Assembly (NCBI GenBank): GCA_002418465.1
Contig: DIEE01000020.1
Location: 17,489 to 24,275 of the forward strand
Reading direction: 5' to 3'
DNA length: 6,787 bases
From: Pseudomonas sp. UBA5782
GTDB lineage: Bacteria > Pseudomonadota > Gammaproteobacteria > Pseudomonadales > Pseudomonadaceae
Positions 6,562 to 6,787 of the stretch are shown here, one piece after another. The notes under the pieces are model-generated. The model was not told where the DNA came from. It saw only the letters and a list, made by a program, of their open reading frames with translations, and did not search any database. Position numbers and translations under genes: made by a program. Position 1 is the first letter of the stretch, and the number at the start of each line of letters is the position of its first letter.

Positions 6562-6787
6562 TGGCCCTGCGCGATCGTCTGCTCGACGCCTGGTACGGCG
6601 GCCATCCGGCGCTGGCGCTGCTGCGTCCGCTGGAGGCGCTGTACCGCGGCGTGGTGCAGCGCAGGCGCGCGCGCTTTCTCGCCGGCGAAGGCCCGATCTA
6701 CCGCGCGCCGGTGCCGCTGATCGTGGTCGGCAACGTCACCGTCGGCGGCACCGGCAAGACGCCGATGATCCTCTGGCTGATCGAACA
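6561..6787 (+). CDS. lpxK: LpxK, tetraacyldisaccharide 4'-kinase (3' end outside window)
   Basis: LpxK uses ATP to phosphorylate the 4' position of the tetraacyldisaccharide-1-phosphate precursor, giving lipid IVA in the lipid A pathway, at the cytoplasmic face of the inner membrane. Only the first 75 residues are present. They show a typical N-terminus (LDAWYGG, then LLRPLEALYRGVV, a hydrophobic amphipathic stretch that probably associates with the membrane). The LpxK-type P-loop GNVTVGGTGKTP is at 57-68 and is the basis of the call. The start ATG overlaps the exbD stop (TGATG) with only a weak upstream Shine-Dalgarno (GAGG at 6541-6544 is too far), suggesting coupling to exbD. The rest of the kinase, normally over 300 residues in total, runs off the window. 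Confidence 0.95.
   Translation, partial: MALRDRLLDAWYGGHPALALLRPLEALYRGVVQRRRARFLAGEGPIYRAPVPLIVVGNVTVGGTGKTPMILWLIE

Overview
The window is high-GC DNA with a strong G/C third-position bias. The gene order is lolC-lolD-lolE, comEC, exbB, exbD, lpxK, all on the + strand. From memory this order fits a gammaproteobacterium of the Pseudomonas/Stutzerimonas type; the assignment rests on gene order and protein resemblance, not on a database search. The region looks chromosomal and vertically inherited. I see no mobile element, tRNA, rRNA, CRISPR array or horizontal island.

Layout. (1) 1-3054 holds the lipoprotein-release ABC transporter: lolC (5' end cut off by the window edge), lolD (ATPase) and lolE (second permease). 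The genes overlap by 8 bp and 1 bp, so they are almost certainly one translationally coupled operon. (2) 3055-3152 is a 98-bp gap with a GC-rich hairpin and a second small hairpin that would place the comEC ribosome binding site in its loop. (3) 3153-5420 is comEC, the inner-membrane DNA-uptake channel with an N-terminal soluble domain, a polytopic competence domain and a C-terminal metallo-beta-lactamase domain. (4) 5421-5500 is an 80-bp gap with a plausible extended -10 promoter and a good ribosome binding site. (5) 5501 to the window end holds exbB, exbD and the 5' part of lpxK, again overlapping by 4 bp and 1 bp, so a second coupled operon.

How the genes work together. LolCDE extracts mature lipoproteins from the inner membrane and hands them to LolA. 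LpxK phosphorylates the lipid A precursor. ExbB/ExbD form a proton-driven motor unit whose partner is not visible here. Apart from comEC (DNA uptake), the theme is building and energising the outer membrane.

No convincing undescribed system is present. The observations most worth a second look are these: both Lol permeases look LolC-like, with a Hook-like loop and a LolC-type tail; ExbB has a lysine where E. coli ExbB has the pore glutamate Glu176; exbBD sits between comEC and lpxK where E. coli has msbA; and there is no room for the extra DUF2062-type gene I recall beside comEC in other pseudomonads.
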